The position numbers and the translations under genes are program-made. From positions 1-36,156 of the forward strand of contig DFGI01000089.1 in NCBI GenBank assembly GCA_002371705.1: 36,156 nucleotides of DNA. Direction: 5' to 3'. Below, in pieces: positions 23,447 to 32,520 of the stretch. The notes beneath the pieces were generated by a model. It was not told where the DNA came from. It did no database searches and saw only the letters and a program-made list of their open reading frames with translations. The DNA comes from Bacteroidales bacterium UBA3754. Lineage in GTDB: Bacteria > Bacteroidota > Bacteroidia > Bacteroidales > UBA1715. Position 1 is the stretch's first letter. Every line of letters begins with the position of its first letter.

Positions 23447-25567
23447 TTATTTCTGAAGATTTTTTATGTGATCCGACAAAATCTGGTACGATTCGTAAAG
23501 TATCACATCTTCCTTGATTGATTTGTTCCAATCTTCAATGCGTTTGTTTTCAACCGAATCCAATGTGGCATTGTCTTTTGATACTGGTTTCCAGTTGATT
23601 ATTTCAAACGGGACAGTTGATTTTCCTGCATTTTTGTATTTCTTCGACAATTCCAAATCTTTCTCGTCTTTGTTTCTGAATGTGGAAATTTCCAGAGAAA
23701 TTGATTCTTGGTCTTTCGTGTCGGCAAGCCATTTCGATGCGGTCTTAATCAACGTGAAGGCTGTATCTTTTTGTGTACGGTTTGCGCTTTTCTTTGCCAA
23801 ATCTTTTATGTTTGGCGCGGATTTCCACGTGGTGTATGGCACCGATTTTATTTCTGACCACGGAAGCGGATAGTCAAGCTCTTTTTCTCCGATGTCGATA
23901 TTGTCATATAAATCAGGCAGGATAATATCGGGTTTCACGCCTTGGAACTGCGTTGTGCCACCATTGATTCTGTAGAATTTCTGAATTGTGACTTTGATTG
24001 CGCCCAGTGGCTTTTGCGACTGGTATTCGTGTGAAACAAGCCTGTCAATGTCAACAATCCGTTGCACTGTGCCTTTCCCGTATGTTGACTCTGTACCAAT
24101 GATGATGGCGCGTTTGTAGTCTTGCATAGCGGCAGCCAAAGTTTCCGATGCCGACGCGCTGAATGTGTTCACCATAATTGCAAGTGGTCCGTCGTAAAGT
24201 GTTTTTCCATCGTTGTCGTTATATTGCCGTGCTGGTGATTCCATTGATTTTACTTGTACAATTGGACCTTTGTCTATGAATAGTCCGCCAATTTCCACTA
24301 CATCATTCAATGAGCCACCGCCGTTGTTTCGTAAGTCAATCAAGATGCCATCAACGTTGGCGTTTTTCAGTTTTGTCACCTCTTTTTCTATATCTTTTGA
24401 ACATTTCCGTCCATGGATGTCGTTCATGTCGGTATAGAATTGAGGCAGATAGATGTATCCGATTTTATATGCTTTTTTATCGTTGGTTGTAATTATTGTT
24501 GATTTGGCATATTTTTCTTCTAACACAATCACATCGCGGATAATTGGAATTGTAACAATTGAACCGTCGATTTTTTTCACGGTCAAAACTACTTTCGTAC
24601 CCTTTGGACCACGAATTAGACGAACCGCTTCGTCAAGACGCATGTCTATAATGTCAACAGGTTCGTTGTCGCCTTGCGCAACTTTCAAAATAATATCTTC
24701 CGCTTTCAGTTCTCCTTGCTTCCATGACGGACTTCCAGGCACGATTTCCACAACTTTTATGTAGCCGTCTTTTTCGGAAAGTGTAGCACCAATGCCTTCC
24801 AATTTGCCCGACATAGATATGTCAAAATCTTCCTTCTCTGTTGGCGGAAAATAGTTCGTGTGTGGGTCGAATGCGCCCGCAATGGCATTTACATACGAAG
24901 AAAAACGGTCATTTCGCGAAATTTTCGCAATACGTTTAAAACGGGTGTCGTATCGTTTTTTGATGATTTGACGGGCAGTGTCTTCAAGTTGCACGGGAGT
25001 TTTGGAAGTGAAATTTTCTTTGTTTTCAGTTTTCTTTTTTTCTTCGTTTTCCAATGAGATAATTTCCGTAAGAACTTGATATTTAATGTATTTACGCCAA
25101 TATTCCTCTAATTCTGCCTGTGAATTGCAAAAATCTCGTTTTTCAGAGTTGATGTTTATGTCTTCTTTTACAGAAAAATCAATAGGATTTTGTAATAATT
25201 TTGGATATAAATCTTGAATTTTCTTGAGCTGACCGTTGATTAATTCTAATGATAAATCAAAGAACTCCAATGAATTAGTTTTTATTTCATCGTCAATTTT
25301 TGTTTTGTATGATGAAAGAATATCAATTTGGTCTTTGGTGAAATACACTTTGTTGTAATCCAAACTTTTTAGATACAAATCAAAAACCCGAGAGGAATAT
25401 GTGTCATCAAGATTTTGAGGACTATAGTGGAATGATTTTAGGATTTCGTAAGTGGAAACCATTATAAGTTTCTCTTTTGGTTCGTTGTTTTCGTGTACGA
25501 AAAATGAACCTAATAAAAGGCAAGTTATGAGAAGTACCGAATTCGGTATGATTCTTTTCAGCTTCAT
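23447..25567 (-). CDS. prc: Prc/Tsp-type C-terminal processing protease (family S41)
   Basis: This is a 706-residue envelope protease, anchored or exported by an N-terminal hydrophobic segment (about 8-25). The layout follows E. coli Prc: long helical N-terminal domain, PDZ domain (about 245-335), S41 catalytic core and C-terminal extension. The SASASE motif at 470-475 supplies the nucleophile, most likely S472 by alignment with Prc S452. The general-base lysine is K498 in YGKGTVQ, one residue further away than in Prc. Such enzymes cut proteins from non-polar C-termini and trim envelope proteins, including peptidoglycan hydrolases in E. coli, where a lipoprotein adaptor (NlpI) presents substrates. 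A helical lipoprotein-like gene follows directly here. Confidence 0.94.
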   Translation of the reverse strand: MKLKRIIPNSVLLITCLLLGSFFVHENNEPKEKLIMVSTYEILKSFHYSPQNLDDTYSSRVFDLYLKSLDYNKVYFTKDQIDILSSYKTKIDDEIKTNSLEFFDLSLELINGQLKKIQDLYPKLLQNPIDFSVKEDININSEKRDFCNSQAELEEYWRKYIKYQVLTEIISLENEEKKKTENKENFTSKTPVQLEDTARQIIKKRYDTRFKRIAKISRNDRFSSYVNAIAGAFDPHTNYFPPTEKEDFDISMSGKLEGIGATLSEKDGYIKVVEIVPGSPSWKQGELKAEDIILKVAQGDNEPVDIIDMRLDEAVRLIRGPKGTKVVLTVKKIDGSIVTIPIIRDVIVLEEKYAKSTIITTNDKKAYKIGYIYLPQFYTDMNDIHGRKCSKDIEKEVTKLKNANVDGILIDLRNNGGGSLNDVVEIGGLFIDKGPIVQVKSMESPARQYNDNDGKTLYDGPLAIMVNTFSASASETLAAAMQDYKRAIIIGTESTYGKGTVQRIVDIDRLVSHEYQSQKPLGAIKVTIQKFYRINGGTTQFQGVKPDIILPDLYDNIDIGEKELDYPLPWSEIKSVPYTTWKSAPNIKDLAKKSANRTQKDTAFTLIKTASKWLADTKDQESISLEISTFRNKDEKDLELSKKYKNAGKSTVPFEIINWKPVSKDNATLDSVENKRIEDWNKSIKEDVILYESYQILSDHIKNLQK

Positions 25568-25583
25568 TGATATAAAATTTCAA

Positions 25584-25591
25584 CGAAGGTA
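25584..25591 (-). promoter_or_regulatory. Weak -7 promoter box before prc
   Basis: The minus strand reads TACCTTCG, one base from TAnnTTTG, about 17 nt before the ATG at 25567. No matching -33 element is visible. The 73-nt gap to the upstream gene makes a separate promoter plausible. Confidence 0.35.
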
Positions 25592-25640
25592 GTAAAAATC
25601 TTGATTTGTGGCATACTTTGGGGCTTTTTTTTAGAAAAAT

Positions 25641-26867
25641 TTATAATAAGTATGCAATTAGTATTGCCGCAACTATACCCGCAAAATCGGCCATAAGCCC
25701 ACAGCCAACGGCGTGACGGGTGTTTTTGATGCCTACCGAACCGAAATAAACGGCGATTACATAGAATGTGGTGTCGGTGGAGCCTTGGAAAATGCAGGCG
25801 AGTTTTCCTGCAAATGAATCCGCTCCGTAGGTGTTCATTGCGTCAATCATCATTCCGCGTGCGCCTGAGCCGCTTAATGGTTTCATCATTGCGGTTGGCA
25901 AAGCTGGTACAAATTCGGTGTCGATGCCGATGGCGTTGAAACCAGCGGCAAGTCCGTCGCAAATCAGGTCGAGTCCGCCGACAGTCCTAAATATGCCGAT
26001 TCCGACCAAAATGGCGATAAGATTTGGAATAATTTTGATTGCTACGCCAAAGCCTTCTTTCGCACCGTCGATAAATGCCTCAAACACATTGACTTTATGT
26101 ATGATTCCTGCAAGAATAAACGAAATAATTATGGAAAACAATATGAGATTGCTCAGCACACTCGAAACCACTCCCAGTGTTTCTGGAGACAATGATTTCA
26201 AGTAAATTAGCAAACCAACAATTATGGCGGTGATTGAACCAAGATATAATAGAATTGTTTTGTTCAATAGATTGATTTTCTGTACAATAGCAACAGCAAT
26301 AAATCCAATTAACGTGGAAAAGAACGTGGCGAATAGGATTGGCAGAAAAATGTCGGTCGGGTCGGCTGCTCCGGCTTGTGCACGATACACCATAATAGTA
26401 GTGGGAATGAGCGTCAATCCCGATGTGTTCAGCACCAGAAACATAATTTGTGCGTTAGATGCAGTGTCTTTTTTTGAATTAAATTCTTGCATTTCGTCCA
26501 TAGCCTTCAATCCCATTGGCGTGGCTGCATTGTCGAGTCCCAACATATTTGCCGCAATGTTGAGCATAATTGTGCCATATACTGGGTGGTCTTTAGGAAT
26601 TTCAGGGAATATTTTTCTGAAAAATGGTGCGATTAATTTTGCAAGGACATTGATTACTCCGCCTCGTTCACCAATTTTCATAAAGCCGAGCCACAAAGCT
26701 AAAACGCCTGTTAAACCAAGCGAAATCTCAAAACCGTTTTTGGCGTCGGAAAACACGCCCTGCATAATTTGCGAGAAAATTTCCGTGTCACCGAAGAAAA
26801 TCAGTCGGATGACGGCCACCACGAAACCGATGAGAAAAAATGCTATCCAAATGTAATTTAATGCCAT
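25641..26867 (-). CDS. SpmA-SpmB fusion, nucleoside-recognition-domain membrane protein
   Basis: The frame opens at 26906, but ATG at 26867 (MALNYIWIAF) is preferred because a -7 promoter box lies between the two. The 408-residue protein is highly hydrophobic with about ten membrane segments. The first half matches SpmA (MLNIAANMLGLDNAATPMGLKA, LNTSGLTLIPTT); the second matches SpmB (MMKPLSGSGARG, FQGSTDTTFYV, HAVGCGLMADF). In Bacillus the two separate proteins help spore-core dehydration; fused forms occur in non-sporulating bacteria with unknown substrate. Nothing else here suggests sporulation, so a general transport or gating role is more likely. Confidence 0.9.
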   Translation of the reverse strand: MALNYIWIAFFLIGFVVAVIRLIFFGDTEIFSQIMQGVFSDAKNGFEISLGLTGVLALWLGFMKIGERGGVINVLAKLIAPFFRKIFPEIPKDHPVYGTIMLNIAANMLGLDNAATPMGLKAMDEMQEFNSKKDTASNAQIMFLVLNTSGLTLIPTTIMVYRAQAGAADPTDIFLPILFATFFSTLIGFIAVAIVQKINLLNKTILLYLGSITAIIVGLLIYLKSLSPETLGVVSSVLSNLILFSIIISFILAGIIHKVNVFEAFIDGAKEGFGVAIKIIPNLIAILVGIGIFRTVGGLDLICDGLAAGFNAIGIDTEFVPALPTAMMKPLSGSGARGMMIDAMNTYGADSFAGKLACIFQGSTDTTFYVIAVYFGSVGIKNTRHAVGCGLMADFAGIVAAILIAYLL

Positions 26868-26887
26868 TGCACGTGACTTTGTGTGCG

Positions 26888-26895
26888 CAAAAATA
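26888..26895 (-). promoter_or_regulatory. -7 promoter box before the SpmAB-like gene
   Basis: The minus strand reads TATTTTTG (then C), a full match to TAnnTTTG. It lies in the 49-nt gap after the glycosyltransferase gene and about 20 nt before the ATG at 26867, implying a short leader and ruling against the longer 26906 start. Confidence 0.55.
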
Positions 26896-26916
26896 CAAAA
26901 CTTCAATGAATTACTA

Positions 26917-28038
26917 TCAATTTATCGTCCTCTCTTTCCATTTTGTTGTATGGAAAATTGATGCAATTGGAACTATGGTGATGTAAAAAAAATAAACGCA
27001 TTCAAACGGAACGGCAAGCCAAATGTAAGATGCCGAGTTGAAATGAGATCGTGTTGTAAAAAAAAGTATAGAGTCAATGCAAAGTTTTACCAAGAACAAG
27101 AATATAAAGCATACAAAAGCCAATTTGTTGCCGAAACACGCAAATCCGCATGCAGTTGTTAGCGCAAAACAATATAAATATACAATGAGCGCGACTAAAA
27201 TGGAAACTTTGTCTTTGTAACCGCCTGCTTTTGAAGCCCAGCGGCATCGTTGGTTGAAAAATGACGATATGGTTCGGGGAACGTTTGTGCCAACGGTTGC
27301 TTGTTTATTTTGTATGAAATGTATGCTGTTTGTGTCAATTTGTTTCGCTGTGTGGAGTAGAAATACATCGTCGCCCGACGAAAATGTTTCGTTTGTCTTG
27401 TAACTTGTTGTGTAAAAGTCTTTTGTAATGCACATATTTGCACCGTTACAACTAAAAGGCAGCCCGATTTCCGCCAACCCGTTTTGTACCCCTAAAATAC
27501 CAATAAAATCAAGCGCGGCGCATTTTTCAACGAACGATGATTTTGAAGTGATGTTTGGACAAATGTTTCCGAAATATAAATTCCCTTTGTGCGTGGATGC
27601 GTATGCGATGTACGTTTCTATCCAATTTTCTCCAAGTGTACAGTCGGCATCAGTAAAAAGCAGGAAGTCGCCCGATGCGTGTTGGAGAACGTGTTTCAAT
27701 GCTTGTTTTTTCCCGACAACGCCGTCGGGTGCCGAAAAAGCACGAAGATTGCTGCTCGTTGCTGCAATCCCGTCAAGAATTTGTTTTGTAGCGTCGGTGG
27801 AATGGTCGTCGATAACAAGAATTTCATAGCAATCTTTGGGATAATTCTGCGCCAGCAACGATTGTATTGTTGTTTGAATTGATTCTGCCTCGTTTCGTGC
27901 GGCAATAACAACAGAGCAAAAAGGGTAGGAGTGGTCGGATTCCACAGTTTTTTTGTGTAGTTTCCACCCTCGTACCGCGAATAACACAAGCAAAGAGTAG
28001 CAATAGGCAAGAAAAATCGCTATAAAGCCAACAATCAT
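26917..28038 (-). CDS. Membrane glycosyltransferase, family 2
   Basis: The frame reaches 28077, but ATG at 28038 (MIVGFIAIFL) is chosen because the promoter -7 box lies at 28056-28063. The 373-residue protein has one N-terminal membrane helix, a GT2 catalytic domain and two or three C-terminal helices. GT-A motifs are visible: SVVIAARNEAESI (nucleotide-sugar fold), DDHS (77-80), the metal-binding TDAD (129-132), a GDD acid motif (222-224) and QRCRW (263-267), the Q(Q/R)xRW signature of processive GT2 enzymes. It likely adds sugars to a lipid or polysaccharide at the inner membrane; donor and acceptor are unknown. It is divergent from the RND exporter gene. Confidence 0.9.
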   Translation of the reverse strand: MIVGFIAIFLAYCYSLLVLFAVRGWKLHKKTVESDHSYPFCSVVIAARNEAESIQTTIQSLLAQNYPKDCYEILVIDDHSTDATKQILDGIAATSSNLRAFSAPDGVVGKKQALKHVLQHASGDFLLFTDADCTLGENWIETYIAYASTHKGNLYFGNICPNITSKSSFVEKCAALDFIGILGVQNGLAEIGLPFSCNGANMCITKDFYTTSYKTNETFSSGDDVFLLHTAKQIDTNSIHFIQNKQATVGTNVPRTISSFFNQRCRWASKAGGYKDKVSILVALIVYLYCFALTTACGFACFGNKLAFVCFIFLFLVKLCIDSILFFTTRSHFNSASYIWLAVPFECVYFFYITIVPIASIFHTTKWKERTIN

Positions 28039-28055
28039 AGTTACTTTTGTTTGCT

Positions 28056-28063
28056 CAAAGGTA
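28056..28063 (-). promoter_or_regulatory. -7 promoter box for the glycosyltransferase and minus-strand gene run
   Basis: The minus strand reads TACCTTTG, a full match to TAnnTTTG, about 18 nt before the ATG at 28038. A T-rich run lies where the -33 element should be, without a clear TTTG at 20 nt. This is the first promoter of the long minus-strand run. Confidence 0.6.
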
Positions 28064-28121
28064 GCCTTTTCTGTCAAATCAAAAAAAAATGTTCGCTGAA
28101 AATATAGAAACCTCGTTCTTT

Positions 28122-28153
28122 TTTGCTCACGTTTCGCAAATTTACTATATTAG
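28122..28153 (+). promoter_or_regulatory. Bacteroidota-type promoter for the RND exporter operon
   Basis: TTTG at 28122-28125, a 20-nt spacer, then TATATTAG at 28146-28153, one base off the -7 consensus. The ATG follows at 28176. It is divergent from the glycosyltransferase promoter about 60 nt away. Confidence 0.65.
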
Positions 28154-28175
28154 CCGTGTTTTTTTCAAATGATTC

Positions 28176-30551
28176 ATGTGGGTTAAGTTAGCACGGATTA
28201 TACTTAAAAATAGAACTGCAATATTAATTGTACTGTCTGTTCTTACGCTGTTTATGGGATACGAGGCGACAAAAGTAAAGTTGTCGTATGAATATGTGTC
28301 GATGTTGCCGCAGACGGATTCGTCATACAAGCAATTTGTTCAATTCAAGAAAGATTTTGGCTCCGATGCAAATGGGATGATTATCGGAATGAAGACCAAA
28401 CAATTGTTTGAACTGAACACATTCAATAAATTTATGGATATGTGCGACACCATCCATTCGTTCGATGGTGTGGATAATGTGATGTCGGTTGGACATGCTA
28501 TGCAAATTGAGGGTTCTTCGGTTACAAAATATTTTAAGGAACGACCGCAGACGCAGGACGAACTTGATTCCATTTCCGCGCTCATTCTCAATCAACCGTT
28601 ATATAGGGGAATGTTGTTCAGCGATGATACATCAACCTATGTGCTTTTGCTTACAATGCGGCAGTCGATTCTCGACAGTCCGGCGCGTGAACAGTTGATA
28701 GGCACAATTCAGGATATTGTGGAGAAATTTTCGGCGGAAACGTCTGTTGAGGTGTTTTTCACAGGAATGCCGTTCATACGCACGCAGACTTCGCTCAAAT
28801 TGCAGAATGAATTGATAATGTTCATTGTGTTGGCGGTCTTGGTGTGCGCAATCATATTGTTGTTCATATTCAAGTCGTTTAAGAATATGATGTTTTCGAT
28901 GCTGGTGGTGGCGGTTTCCGTGATTTGGGTGTTGGGCTGGATGGGATTGTTCCACTACGAGATTTCGGCGATGAGTTCAATGTTGCCGCCGCTGATTATT
29001 GTCATCAGCGTGCCGAACTGCGTGTTCTTCCTGAATAAGTATCATCAGGAATTTGCTGTGCATGGAAATAAAATCAAGGCTCTGCAACGTACAATATATA
29101 AAGTAGGAAATGCGGTATTTTTGTCGAACCTTACCACGTCGATAGGATTTTTTACGTTTATTTTCACAAGCAGCCCGATGTTGAAAGAATTTGGAATTAT
29201 TGCCTCGTTGGGCATTATGGGCGTGTTTGTGTTCTCAATGTTGATATTGTCAACTGTGTTTAGTTTCCTTGCGGCACCGTCGGCGCAAATGCTGAAACAT
29301 CTTGATAGTAAAATGTTTACGAAAGTTGTTGGTTTTATTTTGTTGGTGACGAGCAAATACCGTCATATTGTGTATGCTGTCACTGGAGTGTTGCTGGTTG
29401 TTGCGTTGGTAGGAGCATCCAAAATACAGTCAACGGGATATGTGGTCGATGATTTGCCGCAGGATGACGCAATTATGCGCGATTTGAAGTATGCTGAGGA
29501 AAAATTCAAGGGCGTGTTGCCGCTCGAAATTCAAATAGAAGATACTGCAAAAATTAACCTTATGTCCGATAGGGCGTTCATGAAAAAGGTGCAGCAGTTA
29601 ACCGACAGTCTTGGCAAATATCCCGAAGTGGCAAAACCGCTGTCGATTATTGATTTTGTGAAATTTGCTTGGCAGGCGCACAATGGTGGAGATTCAAAGT
29701 ATTACACATTGCCAAATTCCAGCGATATTTTCTTTAAAAATAAAATGAAGAAAATTGTGAAAGGTACCAGCGAAGGCTTGGGTTCGTTGCAATATTCGCT
29801 GGTAGATTCAACTGGACGGAAAATCCGTGTCCGTTGCAGCGCACAAGATATTGGAACCAACAATATGGCGAATCTCGAACAGTCGCTCCGCAAGGATTTG
29901 GATGCGATTTTTCCGCCTGACCGTTATAAAACATTGATTACAGGAACAAGTGCGATTTATTTCAAAGGTACGCAGTATTTGTTGAAAAACTTGTATGTGA
30001 GCCTTATGCTTGCTATTGTGATAATCGCATTCTTCATGGCGTTGCTGTTCCGTTCAAAACGGATGGTGCTCGTATCGTTGATACCAAACATTTTACCGTT
30101 GTTTTTCACCGCAGCATTGATGGGTTTTATTGGCATACCTATAAAAATGACGACGATTTTTGTGTTCAGTGTGGCATTTGGTATTTCGGTTGACGACACC
30201 ATACACTTGTTGTCGCGCTATCGTCAGCAATTAAAGGCGACAAACGGCGAAATCCGCAATTCTGTATTGTCGGCAGTACAGGAAACTTCGCCAAGTTTGA
30301 TTTCCACATCAATTATATTATTCTTTGGATTTATGGTGTTCTCGTTCTCGGAATTTGGCGGAACGCAGGCTATGGGTATATTGGTGTCGCTCACAATGTT
30401 GTTTGCGATGTTGTTTAACAATTTGTTGCTGCCGAGTATGCTTTTAACGCTCGACAAACGGATTACGACAAAGCATTTCCAAGAACCATTGCTTGATATT
30501 TACAATGAGGAGGAGGATATTGAGTTGGAAAATTTACAAATAGAGGATTAG
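28176..30551 (+). CDS. RND-superfamily exporter (MMPL/COG1033 type)
   Basis: The 791-residue inner-membrane protein has the duplicated RND layout: a first membrane helix (about 10-30), a large periplasmic loop, five helices, and the same again. The second half contains VFSVAFGISVDDTIHLLSRYR, the conserved transmembrane-4 block of this family, where acidic residues relay protons. It is shorter than HAE-type drug pumps (about 1040) and fits the MMPL/predicted-exporter branch, whose members often move lipids. It begins a tight three-gene operon: the epimerase start follows 3 nt after its stop. Substrate is unknown; the neighbours favour a lipid or glycolipid. Confidence 0.9.
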   Translation: MWVKLARIILKNRTAILIVLSVLTLFMGYEATKVKLSYEYVSMLPQTDSSYKQFVQFKKDFGSDANGMIIGMKTKQLFELNTFNKFMDMCDTIHSFDGVDNVMSVGHAMQIEGSSVTKYFKERPQTQDELDSISALILNQPLYRGMLFSDDTSTYVLLLTMRQSILDSPAREQLIGTIQDIVEKFSAETSVEVFFTGMPFIRTQTSLKLQNELIMFIVLAVLVCAIILLFIFKSFKNMMFSMLVVAVSVIWVLGWMGLFHYEISAMSSMLPPLIIVISVPNCVFFLNKYHQEFAVHGNKIKALQRTIYKVGNAVFLSNLTTSIGFFTFIFTSSPMLKEFGIIASLGIMGVFVFSMLILSTVFSFLAAPSAQMLKHLDSKMFTKVVGFILLVTSKYRHIVYAVTGVLLVVALVGASKIQSTGYVVDDLPQDDAIMRDLKYAEEKFKGVLPLEIQIEDTAKINLMSDRAFMKKVQQLTDSLGKYPEVAKPLSIIDFVKFAWQAHNGGDSKYYTLPNSSDIFFKNKMKKIVKGTSEGLGSLQYSLVDSTGRKIRVRCSAQDIGTNNMANLEQSLRKDLDAIFPPDRYKTLITGTSAIYFKGTQYLLKNLYVSLMLAIVIIAFFMALLFRSKRMVLVSLIPNILPLFFTAALMGFIGIPIKMTTIFVFSVAFGISVDDTIHLLSRYRQQLKATNGEIRNSVLSAVQETSPSLISTSIILFFGFMVFSFSEFGGTQAMGILVSLTMLFAMLFNNLLLPSMLLTLDKRITTKHFQEPLLDIYNEEEDIELENLQIED

Positions 30552-30554
30552 CCT

Positions 30555-31502
30555 ATGAAAACATACATTTTAGTTACGGGCGGTGCTGGCTTTATTGGCA
30601 GTTACTTGGTGGAACGGTTGTTGAAAAATGAGAACTATTATGTGGTTGTGGCAGACAATCTTTCTACTGGCGTGCGCGAAAAAATGCCACCTTCGTCAAC
30701 ACCGCAGTTTAAGTTTATTAACTGCGATGTGAATGATTATCAAAGTATTGCGTCGGTTATGCAGGCCTATCGCTTTGATTATGTGTTCCACTATGCGGCA
30801 ATGGTTGGCGTGCAACGCACACAACAACATCCGTTGCAGGTTTTGGAGGATATTACTGGTATAAGTAATATATGTAAGCTCTCGCGCGTGACTGGCGTAA
30901 AACGATTGTTTTTCTCGTCGTCGTCGGAAGTGTATGGCGAACCGTTTGAAATTCCGCAACGTGTTGATACAACGCCGCTTAACTCGCGCGTGCCGTATGC
31001 GGTGGTGAAAAATGTTGGCGAATCGTTTTTACGTTCGTATTATCAAGAATATGGATTGGAATATTCCATATTCCGATTCTTCAATACGTATGGACCTCGC
31101 CAAAGTCTTGATTTTGTGATGAGTAAGTTCATTATCAAGGCTATGAAAAATGAAGATATAACCATTTATGGCGATGGCACACAAACGCGCACGTTCTGCT
31201 ATATTGACGATAATGTTGAGGCGTGTGTGAACGCGTTTGAAAATAATCTGCTGATTAACGGTGTGGCCAATATCGGTGGCGATAAGGAAATTATGATTAA
31301 GGATTTGGCGGATATTATTGTGAAGAAAACAAATTCTTCGTCGAAAATCATTAATGTTCCGCCGCTGAAGGATGGCGATATGAAACGTCGTTGCCCCGAT
31401 AATGATTTTATGAAAACAAAACTGCTTGGCCGCCCGCTTACTACCTTGGAAGAAGGCATTGATAAAATGTTGGCGGAAGGTTTGTTTGATATGAAAAGAT
31501 AA
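30555..31502 (+). CDS. NAD-dependent sugar-nucleotide epimerase/dehydratase
   Basis: This 315-residue cytoplasmic enzyme is an extended short-chain dehydrogenase. The NAD-binding GGAGFIG motif is at 9-15, the catalytic serine lies in SSSSEVYGEP (121-130), and YxxxK is Y148/K152 (PYAVVK). The GPRQ (about 184-187) and TRTFCYIDD motifs are those of UDP-glucose 4-epimerase and UDP-glucuronate decarboxylase relatives. It probably makes a nucleotide sugar for envelope glycans. The exact reaction cannot be told from sequence alone. It lies between the RND exporter (3-nt gap) and the prenyl synthase (4-nt gap). Confidence 0.9.
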   Translation: MKTYILVTGGAGFIGSYLVERLLKNENYYVVVADNLSTGVREKMPPSSTPQFKFINCDVNDYQSIASVMQAYRFDYVFHYAAMVGVQRTQQHPLQVLEDITGISNICKLSRVTGVKRLFFSSSSEVYGEPFEIPQRVDTTPLNSRVPYAVVKNVGESFLRSYYQEYGLEYSIFRFFNTYGPRQSLDFVMSKFIIKAMKNEDITIYGDGTQTRTFCYIDDNVEACVNAFENNLLINGVANIGGDKEIMIKDLADIIVKKTNSSSKIINVPPLKDGDMKRRCPDNDFMKTKLLGRPLTTLEEGIDKMLAEGLFDMKR

Positions 31503-31506
31503 CAAT

Positions 31507-32499
31507 ATGAAAAGTTTAGAAGCGTATCAGTCGTCAATAAACGAAGCGTTGGTTTCGCGTATGCAAAGCAGTGAATTTGCTGAACCATCGGGTTTGTATG
31601 AACCATGTAAGTATATTTTGCAAAACGGCGGAAAACGTGTGCGGGCTTCGTTGGTGTTGTTGGCTTCGAAAATGTTCTCCGGCGAATACAAACAAGCAAT
31701 GCCTGTGGCGTTGGCTTTTGAAACCTTCCATAATTTTACGTTGATTCATGACGACATTATGGACAAAGCCGATTTGCGTCGTGGTAAACCGACGGTGCAC
31801 ACGAAATGGGACGAAAATACAGCAATTCTTTCGGGTGACGCCGTAATGATTATTGCCTACCGCTTTTTTGAAGAGTCCGGAATTTTCGTGCCACAATTGT
31901 TTAAGTTGCTGAATAAGACTGCTTTGGAAGTGTGCGAAGGTCAGCAATACGATGTCGATTTGGAAAATGCTGGCTTGTCCGATACCATTGTTTCGGAAAG
32001 TATGTATTTGAAAATGATTGAGTTAAAAACGTCGGTGTTGTTGGCTGCATGTTTGAAGGCTGGCGCAATTGTGGGTGGCGCTTCTGCCGACGATGCTGAA
32101 AAAATGTATGAAATCGGTCGGTTGATTGGTATTGCTTTCCAACTTCAGGACGATGTGCTTGATACGTATGGCAACGTGCAGACGTTTGGTAAAAAAATCG
32201 GTGGCGATATTCGTGTGAATAAGAAAACATTTTTGCTGATACAGGCGCTCCAAACGCTGAAAGGTGCGGAACGACAGAAATTGATTGATTTGTTGTCGGC
32301 AAAAACAAACAACGAAACAGAAAAATTCAATGCTGTTGTTGCCTTGTATAATTCCGCCGATGTGAAAGAAAAAACAATCGCACGGATTTCTCATTATTTC
32401 CAACAAGCACAAAGCATTCTTGATAGTATTCAACTTGCTGATACTCAGAAGGTAGAGCTAAATACATTTATGAAGGAATTGTTGGTTCGGAAGTATTAG
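31507..32499 (+). CDS. Polyprenyl (isoprenoid) diphosphate synthase
   Basis: The 330-residue enzyme joins isopentenyl diphosphate units into trans-prenyl diphosphates. Both aspartate-rich motifs are intact: HDDIMD (D82, D83, D86) with the following RRGKPTVH, and QLQDDVLD (D215, D216, D219). GGKRVRASL (41-49) is the substrate-binding stretch. A phenylalanine (F77) sits five residues before the first motif, a place where an aromatic residue often limits chain length to about C20, so a geranylgeranyl-type product is more likely than a long quinone tail; this is inference. Last gene of the RND-epimerase operon. No terminator hairpin was seen after it. Confidence 0.93.
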   Translation: MKSLEAYQSSINEALVSRMQSSEFAEPSGLYEPCKYILQNGGKRVRASLVLLASKMFSGEYKQAMPVALAFETFHNFTLIHDDIMDKADLRRGKPTVHTKWDENTAILSGDAVMIIAYRFFEESGIFVPQLFKLLNKTALEVCEGQQYDVDLENAGLSDTIVSESMYLKMIELKTSVLLAACLKAGAIVGGASADDAEKMYEIGRLIGIAFQLQDDVLDTYGNVQTFGKKIGGDIRVNKKTFLLIQALQTLKGAERQKLIDLLSAKTNNETEKFNAVVALYNSADVKEKTIARISHYFQQAQSILDSIQLADTQKVELNTFMKELLVRKY

Positions 32500-32520
32500 T
32501 TTTTGAACATAACGTTCGTC

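Noticed and set aside
26224..26856. Plus-strand open frame of 210 codons opposite the SpmAB-like gene
   Set aside because: Length is a by-product of the hydrophobic codons on the other strand; the minus-strand product has clear SpmA/SpmB motifs and a promoter.
25641..26867. Evidence of sporulation
   Set aside because: Only the fused SpmA/SpmB-type protein is present, a type found in many non-sporulating bacteria.
31199..31699. Minus-strand open frame of 166 codons opposite the epimerase and prenyl synthase
   Set aside because: It spans the boundary of two certain plus-strand genes and shows no family features.
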